A program made the translations under genes and the position numbers. The notes beneath the pieces were generated by a model. It saw nothing but the letters and a program-made list of their open reading frames with translations. It did not search any database and was not told the DNA's origin. Positions 46,626 through 54,894 of a stretch of DNA of 64,000 bases are shown in pieces (position 1 is the first letter of the stretch; each line of letters starts with the position of its first letter). The stretch comes from Gammaproteobacteria bacterium. GTDB taxonomy: Bacteria > Pseudomonadota > Gammaproteobacteria > Pseudomonadales > Azotimanducaceae. Location: positions 1 to 64,000 of the forward strand of contig JAJFKA010000124.1 of assembly GCA_021773555.1 (NCBI GenBank), in the 5' to 3' direction.

Positions 46626-47744
46626 CTAGGCAGCTAAAGCACTGGCCGGGTCGATACTCTCTATATTATGTGCGCTGCCTACACTGGCATTCGTTACTTT
46701 TCCCTGATAAACGTTCAGACCCGCCAGCAGATGAGCATTGCTCTTCAGCGCAGCCCGAATGCCTTTATCGGCGAGTTCGAGCACATAGGGCAAGGTCGCA
46801 TTGTTCAGACCGGCCGCCGAGGTCCGGGCAACGGCACCCGGCATATTGGCCACACAATAGTGCACAACGCCATCCTTGATGTAAGTTGGATTGTCATGGG
46901 TAGTGGCGATTGAGGTCTCAAAGCACCCTCCCTGATCTATCGCTACATCCACGACGACTGTACCGGTCCGCATCTCTCTGACCATCTCGGCCGACACCAG
47001 CTTCGGTGCAGAGGCGCCCGGGATCAACACAGAACCGATGATAAGATCCGCATTCATCACCTGACTGACAATGGCATCCTGGGTGGAGTACAAGGTTTGT
47101 ACGCGATTACCGAACTGCCGATCAATCTGTCGCAACACATCCAGACTACGGTCGATAATAGTGACTCTCGCGCCCATCCCAACTGCCATCTGCGCGGCAT
47201 TCTGGCCAACCACACCGCCACCCAGAATCACCACATGTCCCTGGGCAACACCCGGAACACCGCCCAGCAGAATACCGTTACCGCCGTGGGATTTTTCCAT
47301 GCACATGGCACCAGCCTGGATAGACATCCGGCCTGCAACTTCTGACATCGGAGCAAGTAGCGGCAATCGGCCAAATCCATCTGTAACTGTCTCATAGGCG
47401 ATACAGATTGAACCGCTGGCGATCAGATCCTTTGTCTGGGCCAGATCCGGAGCAAGGTGCAGATAGGTAAACAGAGCCTGGTCGTAGCGCAACATGGCCC
47501 GCTCGGAAGCCTGTGGCTCCTTAACTTTGACAATCATTTCTGCCTGTTCAAACACGGTACCGGCATCCGGAGCAATCGATGCGCCAGCCTGCACGTAATC
47601 ATCATCCTCAAAACCGATGCCTGCCCCGGCCCCGCTTTCGATCAGCACCTGATGACCATGATGGACAAGCTCACGTACTCCTGCAGGTACCAGGCCTACG
47701 CGATACTCGTGATTCTTGATTTCTTTCGGTACGCCAACAAGCAT
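46626..47744 (-). CDS. ald: Alanine dehydrogenase
   Basis: 372 residues. Oxidative deamination of L-alanine to pyruvate with NAD. N-terminal MLVGVPKEIKNHEYRVGLVP, the NAD-binding VVILGGGVVGQNAAQMAVGMGA (near 172) and the catalytic region around GVAQGHVV are diagnostic of Ald. Strong AAGGAG site before the ATG. It is divergent from an Lrp-family regulator gene, which in many bacteria (for example AldR) controls ald in response to alanine; two direct repeats in the intergenic region fit such control. Confidence 0.95.
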   Translation of the reverse strand: MLVGVPKEIKNHEYRVGLVPAGVRELVHHGHQVLIESGAGAGIGFEDDDYVQAGASIAPDAGTVFEQAEMIVKVKEPQASERAMLRYDQALFTYLHLAPDLAQTKDLIASGSICIAYETVTDGFGRLPLLAPMSEVAGRMSIQAGAMCMEKSHGGNGILLGGVPGVAQGHVVILGGGVVGQNAAQMAVGMGARVTIIDRSLDVLRQIDRQFGNRVQTLYSTQDAIVSQVMNADLIIGSVLIPGASAPKLVSAEMVREMRTGTVVVDVAIDQGGCFETSIATTHDNPTYIKDGVVHYCVANMPGAVARTSAAGLNNATLPYVLELADKGIRAALKSNAHLLAGLNVYQGKVTNASVGSAHNIESIDPASALAA

Positions 47745-47806
47745 AGCGGCTCCTTCTGCTGAAATAATTCATTGATATAGACAATGTGGCTAGTATATTG
47801 ACGATA

Positions 47807-47849
47807 ATGCAGTGAATCTCACTTATTACGATAGAATATGCAGTGATCT
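47807..47849. promoter_or_regulatory. Two direct repeats in the ald/lrp intergenic region
   Basis: ATGCAGTGAATCT at 47807-47819 and ATGCAGTGATCT at 47838-47849 are 31 bases apart start to start, close to three helical turns, so a protein would meet them on the same face. A TTGACG -35-like box (47798-47803) lies just in front of the first. Candidate binding sites for the Lrp-family protein encoded at 47881. Confidence 0.45.
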
Positions 47850-47880
47850 ATCATCCCTCAAATTGAATCCGAGGTTTTTA

Positions 47881-48366
47881 ATGCCGAAAAAAGCACGTTT
47901 ACAGAGCAAATCACTGGACAGAATCGACCTGAAAATCCTGAGAGTGCTGCAAGACAACGCGCGAATATCCAATGCCGCACTTGCGGGCGAAGTTGGTTTA
48001 AGTGCAACGCCCTGCTCTGAACGCGTCAAATCACTGGAAGGACGCGGCTATATTGAATCCTACACTGCAATCCTAAATCCACACTTGCTTGAACTGGAAC
48101 TCCTGGTCTTCGTGGAAATTTCCCTGATGCGTACCTCTCCCGATGTCTTTGCCGAGTTCCGTGAAGCGATCATTCGCTTGCCTGAGGTTCTGGAATGCCA
48201 TCTTGTCTCCGGAAATTTCGACTATTTGGTCAAGGCCAGGGTCGCGGACATGGTGGCCTATCGAATTCTTCTCGGGGAGACACTTTTGAACTTACCCGGT
48301 GTCAGCGACTCCCGAACTTACGTTGTGATGGAAGAATTAAAAGAAGGGCAAAAGCTCTCCATCTGA
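47881..48366 (+). CDS. Lrp/AsnC-family transcription regulator (probable alanine regulator of ald)
   Basis: 161 residues from ATG 47881, which has GAGG six bases upstream; the longer frame to 47812 has no such site. The N-terminal winged helix-turn-helix (DRIDLKILRVLQDNARISNAALAGEVGLSATPCSERVKSLEGRGYIESY, read in parts) is followed by a RAM domain (FVEISLMRTSPDVF ... VLECHLVSGNFDYLVKARV). Its position divergent from ald suggests it senses alanine and controls that gene, as AldR does (inference). Confidence 0.9.
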   Translation: MPKKARLQSKSLDRIDLKILRVLQDNARISNAALAGEVGLSATPCSERVKSLEGRGYIESYTAILNPHLLELELLVFVEISLMRTSPDVFAEFREAIIRLPEVLECHLVSGNFDYLVKARVADMVAYRILLGETLLNLPGVSDSRTYVVMEELKEGQKLSI

Positions 48367-48372
48367 CCCTGT

Positions 48373-49161
48373 TCAGGTGCCATTCTCATAACCTGCGATC
48401 TCCCTGATTTCCGCCAGCGCTGGAATGCCAAAATGGTCCGACCATCGATGCGGATTCGCAATCATTCGGCAGTTGACTGGTATGTAGTGCAGGAACAGGA
48501 GATGGACAAAATTCTGTTTTGCCACCTGTGGGATTCTTTCCCGGTAATGCCATTGGCTGGATCCGGAAAACAGTGCCGCCTGTCCCGGTGCAAGCCTGAC
48601 CTCTGTAAACTGCTCCCCGCCTTTAATCTGCTCCTGCCAACCCAGTGGATCGTATTCTCGCTTTGTGGGCCAGGACCTGACCGGACCTATCAGTATCGGC
48701 CAGACCGCACTGTGTCGAAGGCAAATATCCAGAGTCCATTTCGCTTCCGGGGAATCCATATGGGGTGGACATACACCCAGATTGTTGTACAGGCTCAGAA
48801 AGTTGTAGCTGGGCTCAACCGCTTCACCTACCAGTGAAGCTACTCTGTCCGTCCATTCGTGCTGCAGTTCAGTCAGGCGAGGTTGGTTATGAAGCAGCGT
48901 TCGCCCAAAACCGAACATTTCATATTTTTGCAGCTGCGCATCAGGTATCGCGTCAACCAGGTCGCATAGCTCTCGACGCATACTCTCATCGATGCAGCGG
49001 TCAAGCAGGATAGTGTCGAAATTCGGGTCGGTTTTCAATGTTTCGAAGGCTGCTTCAAATTCGCCGATCCTGTCCGGCAGATGCGCTCGGATATAGGCAA
49101 TCGCGGCATCAAAACAGGCGAGCCATCCGGAGTCATACCACGGGTACTGGAATTCAGGCAT
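48373..49161 (-). CDS. Putative 2-oxoglutarate/Fe(II)-type oxygenase domain protein
   Basis: 262 residues. A possible HxD...H triad: H135 and D137 in PHMDSPEAKW and a later histidine in WHYRERI. The middle and end (LFLHYIPVNCRMIANPH) resemble small oxygenase-fold proteins of bacteria that have no assigned reaction. No signal peptide. It converges on the lrp gene, the stops 6 bp apart. Function unknown; the fold call is moderate. Confidence 0.5.
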   Translation of the reverse strand: MPEFQYPWYDSGWLACFDAAIAYIRAHLPDRIGEFEAAFETLKTDPNFDTILLDRCIDESMRRELCDLVDAIPDAQLQKYEMFGFGRTLLHNQPRLTELQHEWTDRVASLVGEAVEPSYNFLSLYNNLGVCPPHMDSPEAKWTLDICLRHSAVWPILIGPVRSWPTKREYDPLGWQEQIKGGEQFTEVRLAPGQAALFSGSSQWHYRERIPQVAKQNFVHLLFLHYIPVNCRMIANPHRWSDHFGIPALAEIREIAGYENGT

Positions 49162-49265
49162 TGGATATTGTCCCTGCCCTTCTCATCAGGCGCAACACTT
49201 AGCCTGACACATTATCGTTTGACTGTTCTTGTTGACCTGAGAGCGGAAAACTGGAATATTTACAC

Positions 49266-49285
49266 TACTGTACATACAAACAGTA
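49266..49285. promoter_or_regulatory. LexA (SOS) box upstream of imuAB
   Basis: TACTGT-N8-ACAGTA, a 20-base palindrome containing the full CTGT-N8-ACAG consensus. It ends 34 bases before the imuA start, so LexA would cover the promoter. It puts imuAB in the SOS regulon, as in other bacteria with this mutagenesis cassette. Confidence 0.85.
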
Positions 49286-49319
49286 GTATCTGTCATGATT
49301 ATATTTAGATGCCGTTAAC

Positions 49320-50186
49320 ATGTTGAGAGATCTATCGAAGAATCAGTCGTTGCAACTGTTGCTGCACGATACTGAGCTCTGGCGCGCCTCCAGTATCGAT
49401 TGCGACTTCAGGCAGGGCATAACAACCGGGTTCCCGGTACTTGATGGTCATCTGCCAGGGGCAGGCTGGCCGGACGATGGTGTGACAGAACTGCTGCATG
49501 ATCAACAGGGTATCGGCGAATTAAGGTTACTGACCCCGGCCCTGGCGAGGTTGAGCCAGACCCAGACTCGCTGGCTGCTATGGGTCTCACCCCCATACAT
49601 ACCCTACCCGCCGGCACTGCTTAAAGCGGGTATCGACCTTACATCCATCCTGATCGTTAACCCAAAGACAGCTAACGATACACTCTGGGTGCTTGAAAAA
49701 GCACTGGCTTCGAAGAGTTGCAGTGCCGTACTGGCATGGCCTGGCAACATTAATGAAAAGCAAATTCGACGGCTGCAGGTTGCCAGCAAAGAGGGTAATA
49801 CCTGGAACATACTCTTCCGCCCTGCAAAGGCAGCAGAGCGCGCTTCACCCGCAGAGCTGCGAATACAGCTTTTCCCGCCAAAAACCTCTCCATCCAGGCA
49901 TACTTCTCCATCCGAGCATACATCTGTCGATTTCAGAATACTCAAGCGCAGAGGGGGCTGGAGCAGTGAAATACTCAACGTACCTTTTGAAGACAGGCTC
50001 AATCAGATAACCCCTGATTTTCCGTCGCTCTCGATAGCAACGGAGGATATCTCTACAAGGTCTTTAAGAGATTCGGCACTTTTTCAGGAAATTCCCGAAT
50101 TCGAATCTCATGATTTCGATGTGCTATTTGAGGACAGGGAACTTATGGAGATCCATGCAATGGCCGAAGATAATGAACACCAGTAG
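49320..50186 (+). CDS. imuA: SOS mutagenesis cassette protein ImuA
   Basis: 288 residues, RecA/SulA-like P-loop-derived protein. The start LRDLSKNQSLQ and the segments GFPVLDGHLPGAGWPDDGVTELLH (near 35) and TRWLLWVSPPYIPYPPALLKAGIDL (near 85) are characteristic of ImuA (SulA2). It works with ImuB and the DnaE2/ImuC polymerase in damage-induced mutagenesis. Overlaps imuB by 14 bp. The third cassette gene, dnaE2, does not follow here. Confidence 0.88.
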   Translation: MLRDLSKNQSLQLLLHDTELWRASSIDCDFRQGITTGFPVLDGHLPGAGWPDDGVTELLHDQQGIGELRLLTPALARLSQTQTRWLLWVSPPYIPYPPALLKAGIDLTSILIVNPKTANDTLWVLEKALASKSCSAVLAWPGNINEKQIRRLQVASKEGNTWNILFRPAKAAERASPAELRIQLFPPKTSPSRHTSPSEHTSVDFRILKRRGGWSSEILNVPFEDRLNQITPDFPSLSIATEDISTRSLRDSALFQEIPEFESHDFDVLFEDRELMEIHAMAEDNEHQ

Positions 50187-51723
50187 AAAAACTGGCGACG
50201 ATGATTGGCCAGCCTCCGGGATATGGTTATGCCTGCATTTCGCACAGTTACCGATAGAAGTATTCTGCCGCGACAGGAAAGATCACCCGGTTGTTGTCAG
50301 TTGCCGGCAGAAAATCCAATACATGAACCAGTCTGCCAGCTTAATTGGGATTAAGTCCGGCAATAGTATGGACACCGCCTATACCGTGACCAATCAGATT
50401 GTCAATTTTGAGCGGGATGAAGAAAAGGAATTCGCCACCCTTTCGCATCTTGCCCAATGGGCATATCAATTTACCCCCTGTGTATCGATCAAAGCGCCGC
50501 ACAGTCTGTTGCTGGATGTCAGTGGTTGCCTCAAATTGTTTTTAGGTTTGCCAAACCTTGTACAAGAAGTCCGCTCCGGGCTTGCCAGACTAGGATACAG
50601 CGCAGCCATCGGCATCAGTGTAACCCCGCTGGCCGCCCTCTGTTTTGCAGAAGCATGTTTTGCAGAAGCAGAACGCGGTATTGATAAAAATGTTGTGGAC
50701 AGTTTTGATAACACAATCATTTCAAAAGTGGCTGACTCTCTGCAGCAAGTGCCTGTGAACGCTCTGCGAATCGACAAAAAGATTGAAGAATCGCTACAAC
50801 AGATGGGCATTCACACTGTTGGCAGTCTTCTTGCTTTGCCAACAGATGGGCTGAGTCGCCGTTTCGGTATTTTTTTTGCCGATTACCTGCAGCGCCTTGT
50901 CGGGGAAAAACCTGACCCTCAAAAATTTATCGGGGAAGACCCCCGCTTTCATAGCGATATTACCTTTCTTTCGGACGTAACTAATATCCAGTCACTTGCC
51001 TTCCCGGTGAAACGGCTCATTGCAGAGTTATGTGATTTTCTACAGGTGCGACAGCTGCAGCTAAACCATTTGGTATTTAAACTATCCCATCGCTGCCATC
51101 CTGCTAAACAATTCAGTATTTATCTGGCAAATCCTGAAAATGATGCCGCAATGTTTCTTATGCTGACCCAGCTACAACTTGACAAGATTAATGATATGCC
51201 GGAAGTGGATAATATCAGCCTCTCTGCTAACAGTTTCAGTCAGGCTGACGCGCACTCTGGAGATCTTTTTCATGGGACAAGTTTTCGCCAGAAAGACGGC
51301 CGGCTGCATAACAATTCTGACCGTGATCGAACCAGTAGACTACTCAATATGTTCCGCGCACGGCTGGGACCACAGACTTGTTTCGGATTATCCCTGGCCA
51401 ATGATCATCGCCCGGAAAAAGCCTGGAAAACTGTTCGCCTGAACAAAAAAGATTACTGGTTTCCTGAGAAAGAGGACAGGCAGAATCAGAGACCCTTGTA
51501 TTTGCTGAATAAACCGCGGTTTTTGTTATCAACAAATGGCCGACCGAATATGGAAGGCACACTGGATTTAACCCTTGGGCCTGAAAGAATTGACTTCGGC
51601 TGGTGGGATGGGAATGACGCCGCCCGGGACTATTATGTGGCGCGTCAGTCATGTGGAGCACATTATTGGGTTTACCAGGACATGAAAACCAGAGAATGGT
51701 TTCTGCACGGTATATTTTCCTGA
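50173..51723 (+). CDS. imuB: Y-family DNA polymerase-like protein ImuB
   Basis: 516 residues from ATG 50173; the longer frame runs inside imuA. N-terminal Y-family palm/fingers (WLCLHFAQLPIEVFCRD ... SLLLDVSGCLKLFLGL), a helix-hairpin-helix stretch (VNALRIDKKIEESLQQMGIHTVGSLLALP) and the C-terminal ImuB tail ending GAHYWVYQDMKTREWFLHGIF. ImuB typically lacks catalytic acidic residues and is an adaptor linking ImuC to the clamp. Transcription from the LexA-controlled imuA promoter. Confidence 0.88.
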   Translation: MNTSRKTGDDDWPASGIWLCLHFAQLPIEVFCRDRKDHPVVVSCRQKIQYMNQSASLIGIKSGNSMDTAYTVTNQIVNFERDEEKEFATLSHLAQWAYQFTPCVSIKAPHSLLLDVSGCLKLFLGLPNLVQEVRSGLARLGYSAAIGISVTPLAALCFAEACFAEAERGIDKNVVDSFDNTIISKVADSLQQVPVNALRIDKKIEESLQQMGIHTVGSLLALPTDGLSRRFGIFFADYLQRLVGEKPDPQKFIGEDPRFHSDITFLSDVTNIQSLAFPVKRLIAELCDFLQVRQLQLNHLVFKLSHRCHPAKQFSIYLANPENDAAMFLMLTQLQLDKINDMPEVDNISLSANSFSQADAHSGDLFHGTSFRQKDGRLHNNSDRDRTSRLLNMFRARLGPQTCFGLSLANDHRPEKAWKTVRLNKKDYWFPEKEDRQNQRPLYLLNKPRFLLSTNGRPNMEGTLDLTLGPERIDFGWWDGNDAARDYYVARQSCGAHYWVYQDMKTREWFLHGIFS

Positions 51724-51818
51724 TTAGTAGAGCGGCGCAGCGTCTGTCCTTCCTGACAGGAAATAACTAGAATAAGGCACGCATGCCATTAATCGACACG
51801 AAAAACAGGAATCCAGCG

Positions 51819-52292
51819 ATGTCAAAAATTTACGATCTAAAGATGAAGACAATCACCGGGGAATCTATCTCCCTGTCTGAATATCGAGACCAGGCGTTGC
51901 TGATCGTAAACCTTGCCAGCCAGTGAGGACTTACGCCACAGTACACAGGTCTGTGTACCCTGCAGAACGAAAACGAAAACTTTCAGGTCCTGGGATTTCC
52001 CTGTAACCAGTTTGGTGCCCAGGAGCCCGGTACTGATGAAGAGATACAGACATTCGCCAAATCGAAATACGATGTGAGCTTCCCCATGTTTTCCAAAATA
52101 GAGGTGAACGGTGATGATGCCTGCGAGCTCTATAACTGGTTGAAATCGGAAAAGGCAAATCCTGACGGCGTGGCCGATATTGCCTGGAACTTTACAAAAT
52201 TTCTGGTGAGCAAAGAGGGTGAAGTATTGGTGAGATTTGAGCCCCAGGTGACGCCTGAACAGATCGGCGAGCAGCTTGGGCAATATCTATAA
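51819..52292 (+). CDS. Glutathione peroxidase with selenocysteine (in-frame TGA at codon 36)
   Basis: 157 residues when TGA 51924-51926 is read as selenocysteine. The ATG has CAGGA in front. The catalytic tetrad is U36 (NLASQ-U-GLTPQY), Q68 (GAQEPG), W123 and N124 (AWNF), as in selenocysteine GPx proteins. Reduces hydroperoxides with glutathione (or thioredoxin) in the cytoplasm. A 7-bp hairpin with GGUC loop is 21 bases after the TGA. All other residues are intact, and the frame continues to a TAA. A plain frame reader would see only the C-terminal half. Partner enzymes glutathione reductase and a GST are in the same window. Confidence 0.92.
51941..51958 (+). promoter_or_regulatory. Bacterial SECIS hairpin of the glutathione peroxidase gene
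   Basis: GTACACA / TGTGTAC pairs perfectly over 7 bp and leaves the tetraloop GGTC (51948-51951). The loop is the same as in the E. coli fdhF SECIS recognised by SelB, and it begins 21 bases after the TGA compared with 18 there. No bulged U like U17 of fdhF is evident. It lies inside the coding frame, as bacterial SECIS elements do. Confidence 0.8.
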
Positions 52293-52301
52293 CAAACGAC
52301 G

Positions 52302-53045
52302 TCAAAGTGTCATGGGCAGTGCAGGCAGCCAGTGATGGACAACCTCGTTTACCTTACCGCGGTCCTTCAGGATGTGAAGCGCCGCATTAAGGTCATCACG
52401 CAGTAGTGTATTGTCTTTGCCGACAGCCCAGGCAATAGACTCCCGGGTCAGCAGCCTGTTAAGACTAAGCAGGTTATCGTTCACAAATGACCGGCCAAGT
52501 TGCCAGCTCGTGGTTGAGTCATGAATGAACACATCAACCTTGCCATCTCGCAGGCCTTCAAGCGCAGACTCTACACCGCCATATTCGACAACTGCTGCAG
52601 TGGGGTAGGTCTTGCGCACATAGCTTTGGCCAGTGGAGCCCTGGTGTACCCCGATAATCAGATCCTTCCGGGTTAACGCCATAGGTTGGCCAAACTCGCT
52701 TGCATCTTCAAGCCGGACAATGGCCATCTGACCTATTTCAAGATAGGGCTGAGTAAAACTGACCCGCTGTTTTCGCTCATCCGTAACAGACAGGCCGGAC
52801 ATGATCACATCAATTTCTCCGGCTTCAAGGGCCGGTATCAACTCAGTGAAGCGATAGGTTTTCACTTCCAGAGGCCGCTGCAGAACATCGCAAACGAGTC
52901 GCGCCAGATCAACTTCAATTCCCTGTATCTGCTCGCTAACCTTAAACACCATCGGTTCGAAGCCGGTAAACACACCCACGCGTAGCGGTAGCCTTCCTGG
53001 CTCGTCGGAAAAGCATGCGCCGTGAAACAAGGCTAAAAGCAGCAA
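52302..53045 (-). CDS. Extracellular solute-binding protein family 3 (amino-acid type)
   Basis: 247 residues as drawn from TTG 53045. Short hydrophobic lead with a lipobox-like GAC (FHGACF), then the family 3 binding fold: GIEVDLARLVCDVL, DVIMSGLSVTDERKQRVSFTQPY (near 79) and IIGVHQGSTGQSYV (near 130). The frame is open upstream for about 14 codons (I-V-R-L-T-L) that would improve the signal, but has no ATG or GTG, so the exact start is unknown. No permease genes are adjacent, so it may be a solo receptor or enzyme-like PBP. Confidence 0.8.
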   Translation of the reverse strand: MLLLALFHGACFSDEPGRLPLRVGVFTGFEPMVFKVSEQIQGIEVDLARLVCDVLQRPLEVKTYRFTELIPALEAGEIDVIMSGLSVTDERKQRVSFTQPYLEIGQMAIVRLEDASEFGQPMALTRKDLIIGVHQGSTGQSYVRKTYPTAAVVEYGGVESALEGLRDGKVDVFIHDSTTSWQLGRSFVNDNLLSLNRLLTRESIAWAVGKDNTLLRDDLNAALHILKDRGKVNEVVHHWLPALPMTL

Positions 53046-53150
53046 GAGGGTCAGGCGTACAATGATGGTTATATCGCTCAGCAGACACAGACAGACTTTT
53101 TATCATGAACCTGTGATTAATCCTACCGGGACCCAGGCCTGTAACAAAGG

Positions 53151-53918
53151 CTAGGGTGTGACCGGGACACAATCCTCATCATGTTGGCGCACGTTGACGG
53201 CCCCACCATCCCAGTGCAATTTGGGCCTGGCGAGGGAGGTATGATAGGAGAAGGGTTTTTCATTGGGAAGAACCTGCAGATAATAGAATCCCCAGCTGCC
53301 GTCTGTTGCGGTACCCCAGTCGGGAAACGACAGTTCACCAAAATCCTTGTGCGGTCCATAAATGTAAGTCACCGGCGCCTCGCCACCAAATTGTTGCCAC
53401 ATATACAGATCTCCCTCCGGAGTTAAGCGAAAATCACCGATCCGATCTCCTGCTTCATCGAACAATGAAAATCCATCATCGCCGAATGACTTGACGGTCA
53501 GTTTCCGGGTTCCTGCCGCAAGCTGGTGGAACAGGATATAGATTTCCCTTGACCAGTAGTAATGGCGCTCCTCGAGTTCTGCTTCAGAATAATCCCGCAA
53601 TTCTCCGTTGCGCTGTACCCAACCGGTTTTTTCGTTCCAGATATAAGTCAGATCGAGTTTGCGGTGTGCATAACGACCATATTCCCCAGGTTGTTCCAGA
53701 TCACGCCAGAAGGACGCGATAATGCCATCGCCATACTTCGGGTGCCGGGCTCGCTCCATGGTAAATACCGATCTTGCATTCGCCCAGAGTTCGCGACCGC
53801 CCATTGAAGCCAGCATCGTATCTATCCGGGCCAGCGCGCGAGGCTCACCATCAAGACCACCGGCGCTGGTGAGTGAAGATGCCAGGAGCAACAGAACAAT
53901 AAAGAATAGCTTATACAT
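53151..53918 (-). CDS. Exported protein, unknown
   Basis: 255 residues from ATG 53918 (frame is open to ATG 53951). Clear signal peptide (MYKLFFIVLLLLASSLTSA). The mature part is rich in aromatic and acidic residues (YAHRKLDLTYIWNEKTGWVQRNGE, YLQVLPNEKPFSYHTSLARP) with no motif I can assign. It begins with a SMGGRELWANARSVFTME segment that resembles small lipid- or sugar-modifying exported proteins, but this is weak. Divergent from the methyltransferase gene. Confidence 0.55.
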   Translation of the reverse strand: MYKLFFIVLLLLASSLTSAGGLDGEPRALARIDTMLASMGGRELWANARSVFTMERARHPKYGDGIIASFWRDLEQPGEYGRYAHRKLDLTYIWNEKTGWVQRNGELRDYSEAELEERHYYWSREIYILFHQLAAGTRKLTVKSFGDDGFSLFDEAGDRIGDFRLTPEGDLYMWQQFGGEAPVTYIYGPHKDFGELSFPDWGTATDGSWGFYYLQVLPNEKPFSYHTSLARPKLHWDGGAVNVRQHDEDCVPVTP

Positions 53919-54033
53919 ACAGGTCGGGTTCACATTTGTCATAACGCGCAAGCTTATGCGGCATTACACGCTAAATATGCAAATTGCGGCTGGTTGCAGC
54001 CTTTGCGAGACGAAATGTCTTAAACTGGCCGCC

Positions 54034-54813
54034 ATGGACTCGCAAATTACCCAGCAACCGGCGTATCTGGCGCGCAAAAGCCAGTTCGATAACATGATTA
54101 CGCTGTATGGACGTAAACCTGTACTGGAAATTCTTCTAACCAAGGACATCAGCGTTCATCGATTGCATCTGGCGAAAACGAACAAATCCTCCGCCATCGT
54201 AGACCAGATCCAGTCGCTCGCGACCGCACGAAACATCGACATCCGCTTCCACGACAAATCCTCTCTCTCCCGGATTTCCCGTAATGCACGGCAGGATCAG
54301 GGGGTTGCAATCGATCTGGAGGCACCCGGCTATCAACCGCTTAGTTCATTTGTCCCGGATCCAGATACACCAACAAGACTGCTGCTGCTTGATCGGGTAA
54401 CCAATCCACAAAACGTCGGTATGATTATTCGCTCGGTCGCTGCGGCGCCAGGTTGCGCAGTGATCTTGCCGGGCCGTGGCGCGGCGAAAATCGACCCGCT
54501 GGTGTTCAAGGCAAGCGCTGGAACTTTGCTTCGAGCCCGAATTTACCATTGTGCGGATACGCCGACTGCACTGGAGCATCTAAAAAGTCTGCAGGTTACC
54601 GTGTTTGGGCTCTGCGCGGACGGTAACCTCTCGTTTGCTGACGTCAATGATACGAGCACCAACATTTTTGTCCTGGGCAATGAGTCAGAGGGTCTCGATG
54701 ATGAGGTTCTGGCACTGTGCGATGGCCGACTCGCTATTCCGCTTGCCAATCAGGTCGAAAGCCTTAATGTGAGCGCGGTGGCCACGCTCATCGCCTTCCG
54801 GGGATTAATTTAA
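54034..54813 (+). CDS. TrmH/SpoU-family RNA methyltransferase
   Basis: 259 residues from ATG 54034; earlier ATGs at 53956 and 53986 are in frame but lie in a region without conservation. N-terminal substrate-binding domain (DNMITLYGRKPVLEILLTKDI) then the knotted SpoU domain with its three motifs: DRVTNPQNVGMIIRS (near 115), NIFVLGNESEGL (near 212) and IPLANQVESLNVSAVATLIAF (near 235). It methylates a ribose 2'-OH of tRNA or 23S rRNA; closest in layout to RlmB, exact target unknown. Confidence 0.88.
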   Translation: MDSQITQQPAYLARKSQFDNMITLYGRKPVLEILLTKDISVHRLHLAKTNKSSAIVDQIQSLATARNIDIRFHDKSSLSRISRNARQDQGVAIDLEAPGYQPLSSFVPDPDTPTRLLLLDRVTNPQNVGMIIRSVAAAPGCAVILPGRGAAKIDPLVFKASAGTLLRARIYHCADTPTALEHLKSLQVTVFGLCADGNLSFADVNDTSTNIFVLGNESEGLDDEVLALCDGRLAIPLANQVESLNVSAVATLIAFRGLI

Positions 54814-54894
54814 CCCCGAAGGTGGCATAGCAATCGGTTTTCAATTATTGTTGCGCGGAATTTTCCTCGCAACACACTCGGTTAAAGCTTTTTG

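Noticed and set aside
51819-52292. Glutathione peroxidase as a pseudogene because of the internal TGA
   Set aside because: The stop falls exactly on the catalytic selenocysteine position, the rest of the tetrad is intact and a SECIS-type hairpin follows, so recoding is more likely than decay.
53722-54033. N-terminal extension of the TrmH-type gene
   Set aside because: The region is the antisense of the exported-protein gene and its upstream sequence; not conserved-looking, and family length fits ATG 54034.
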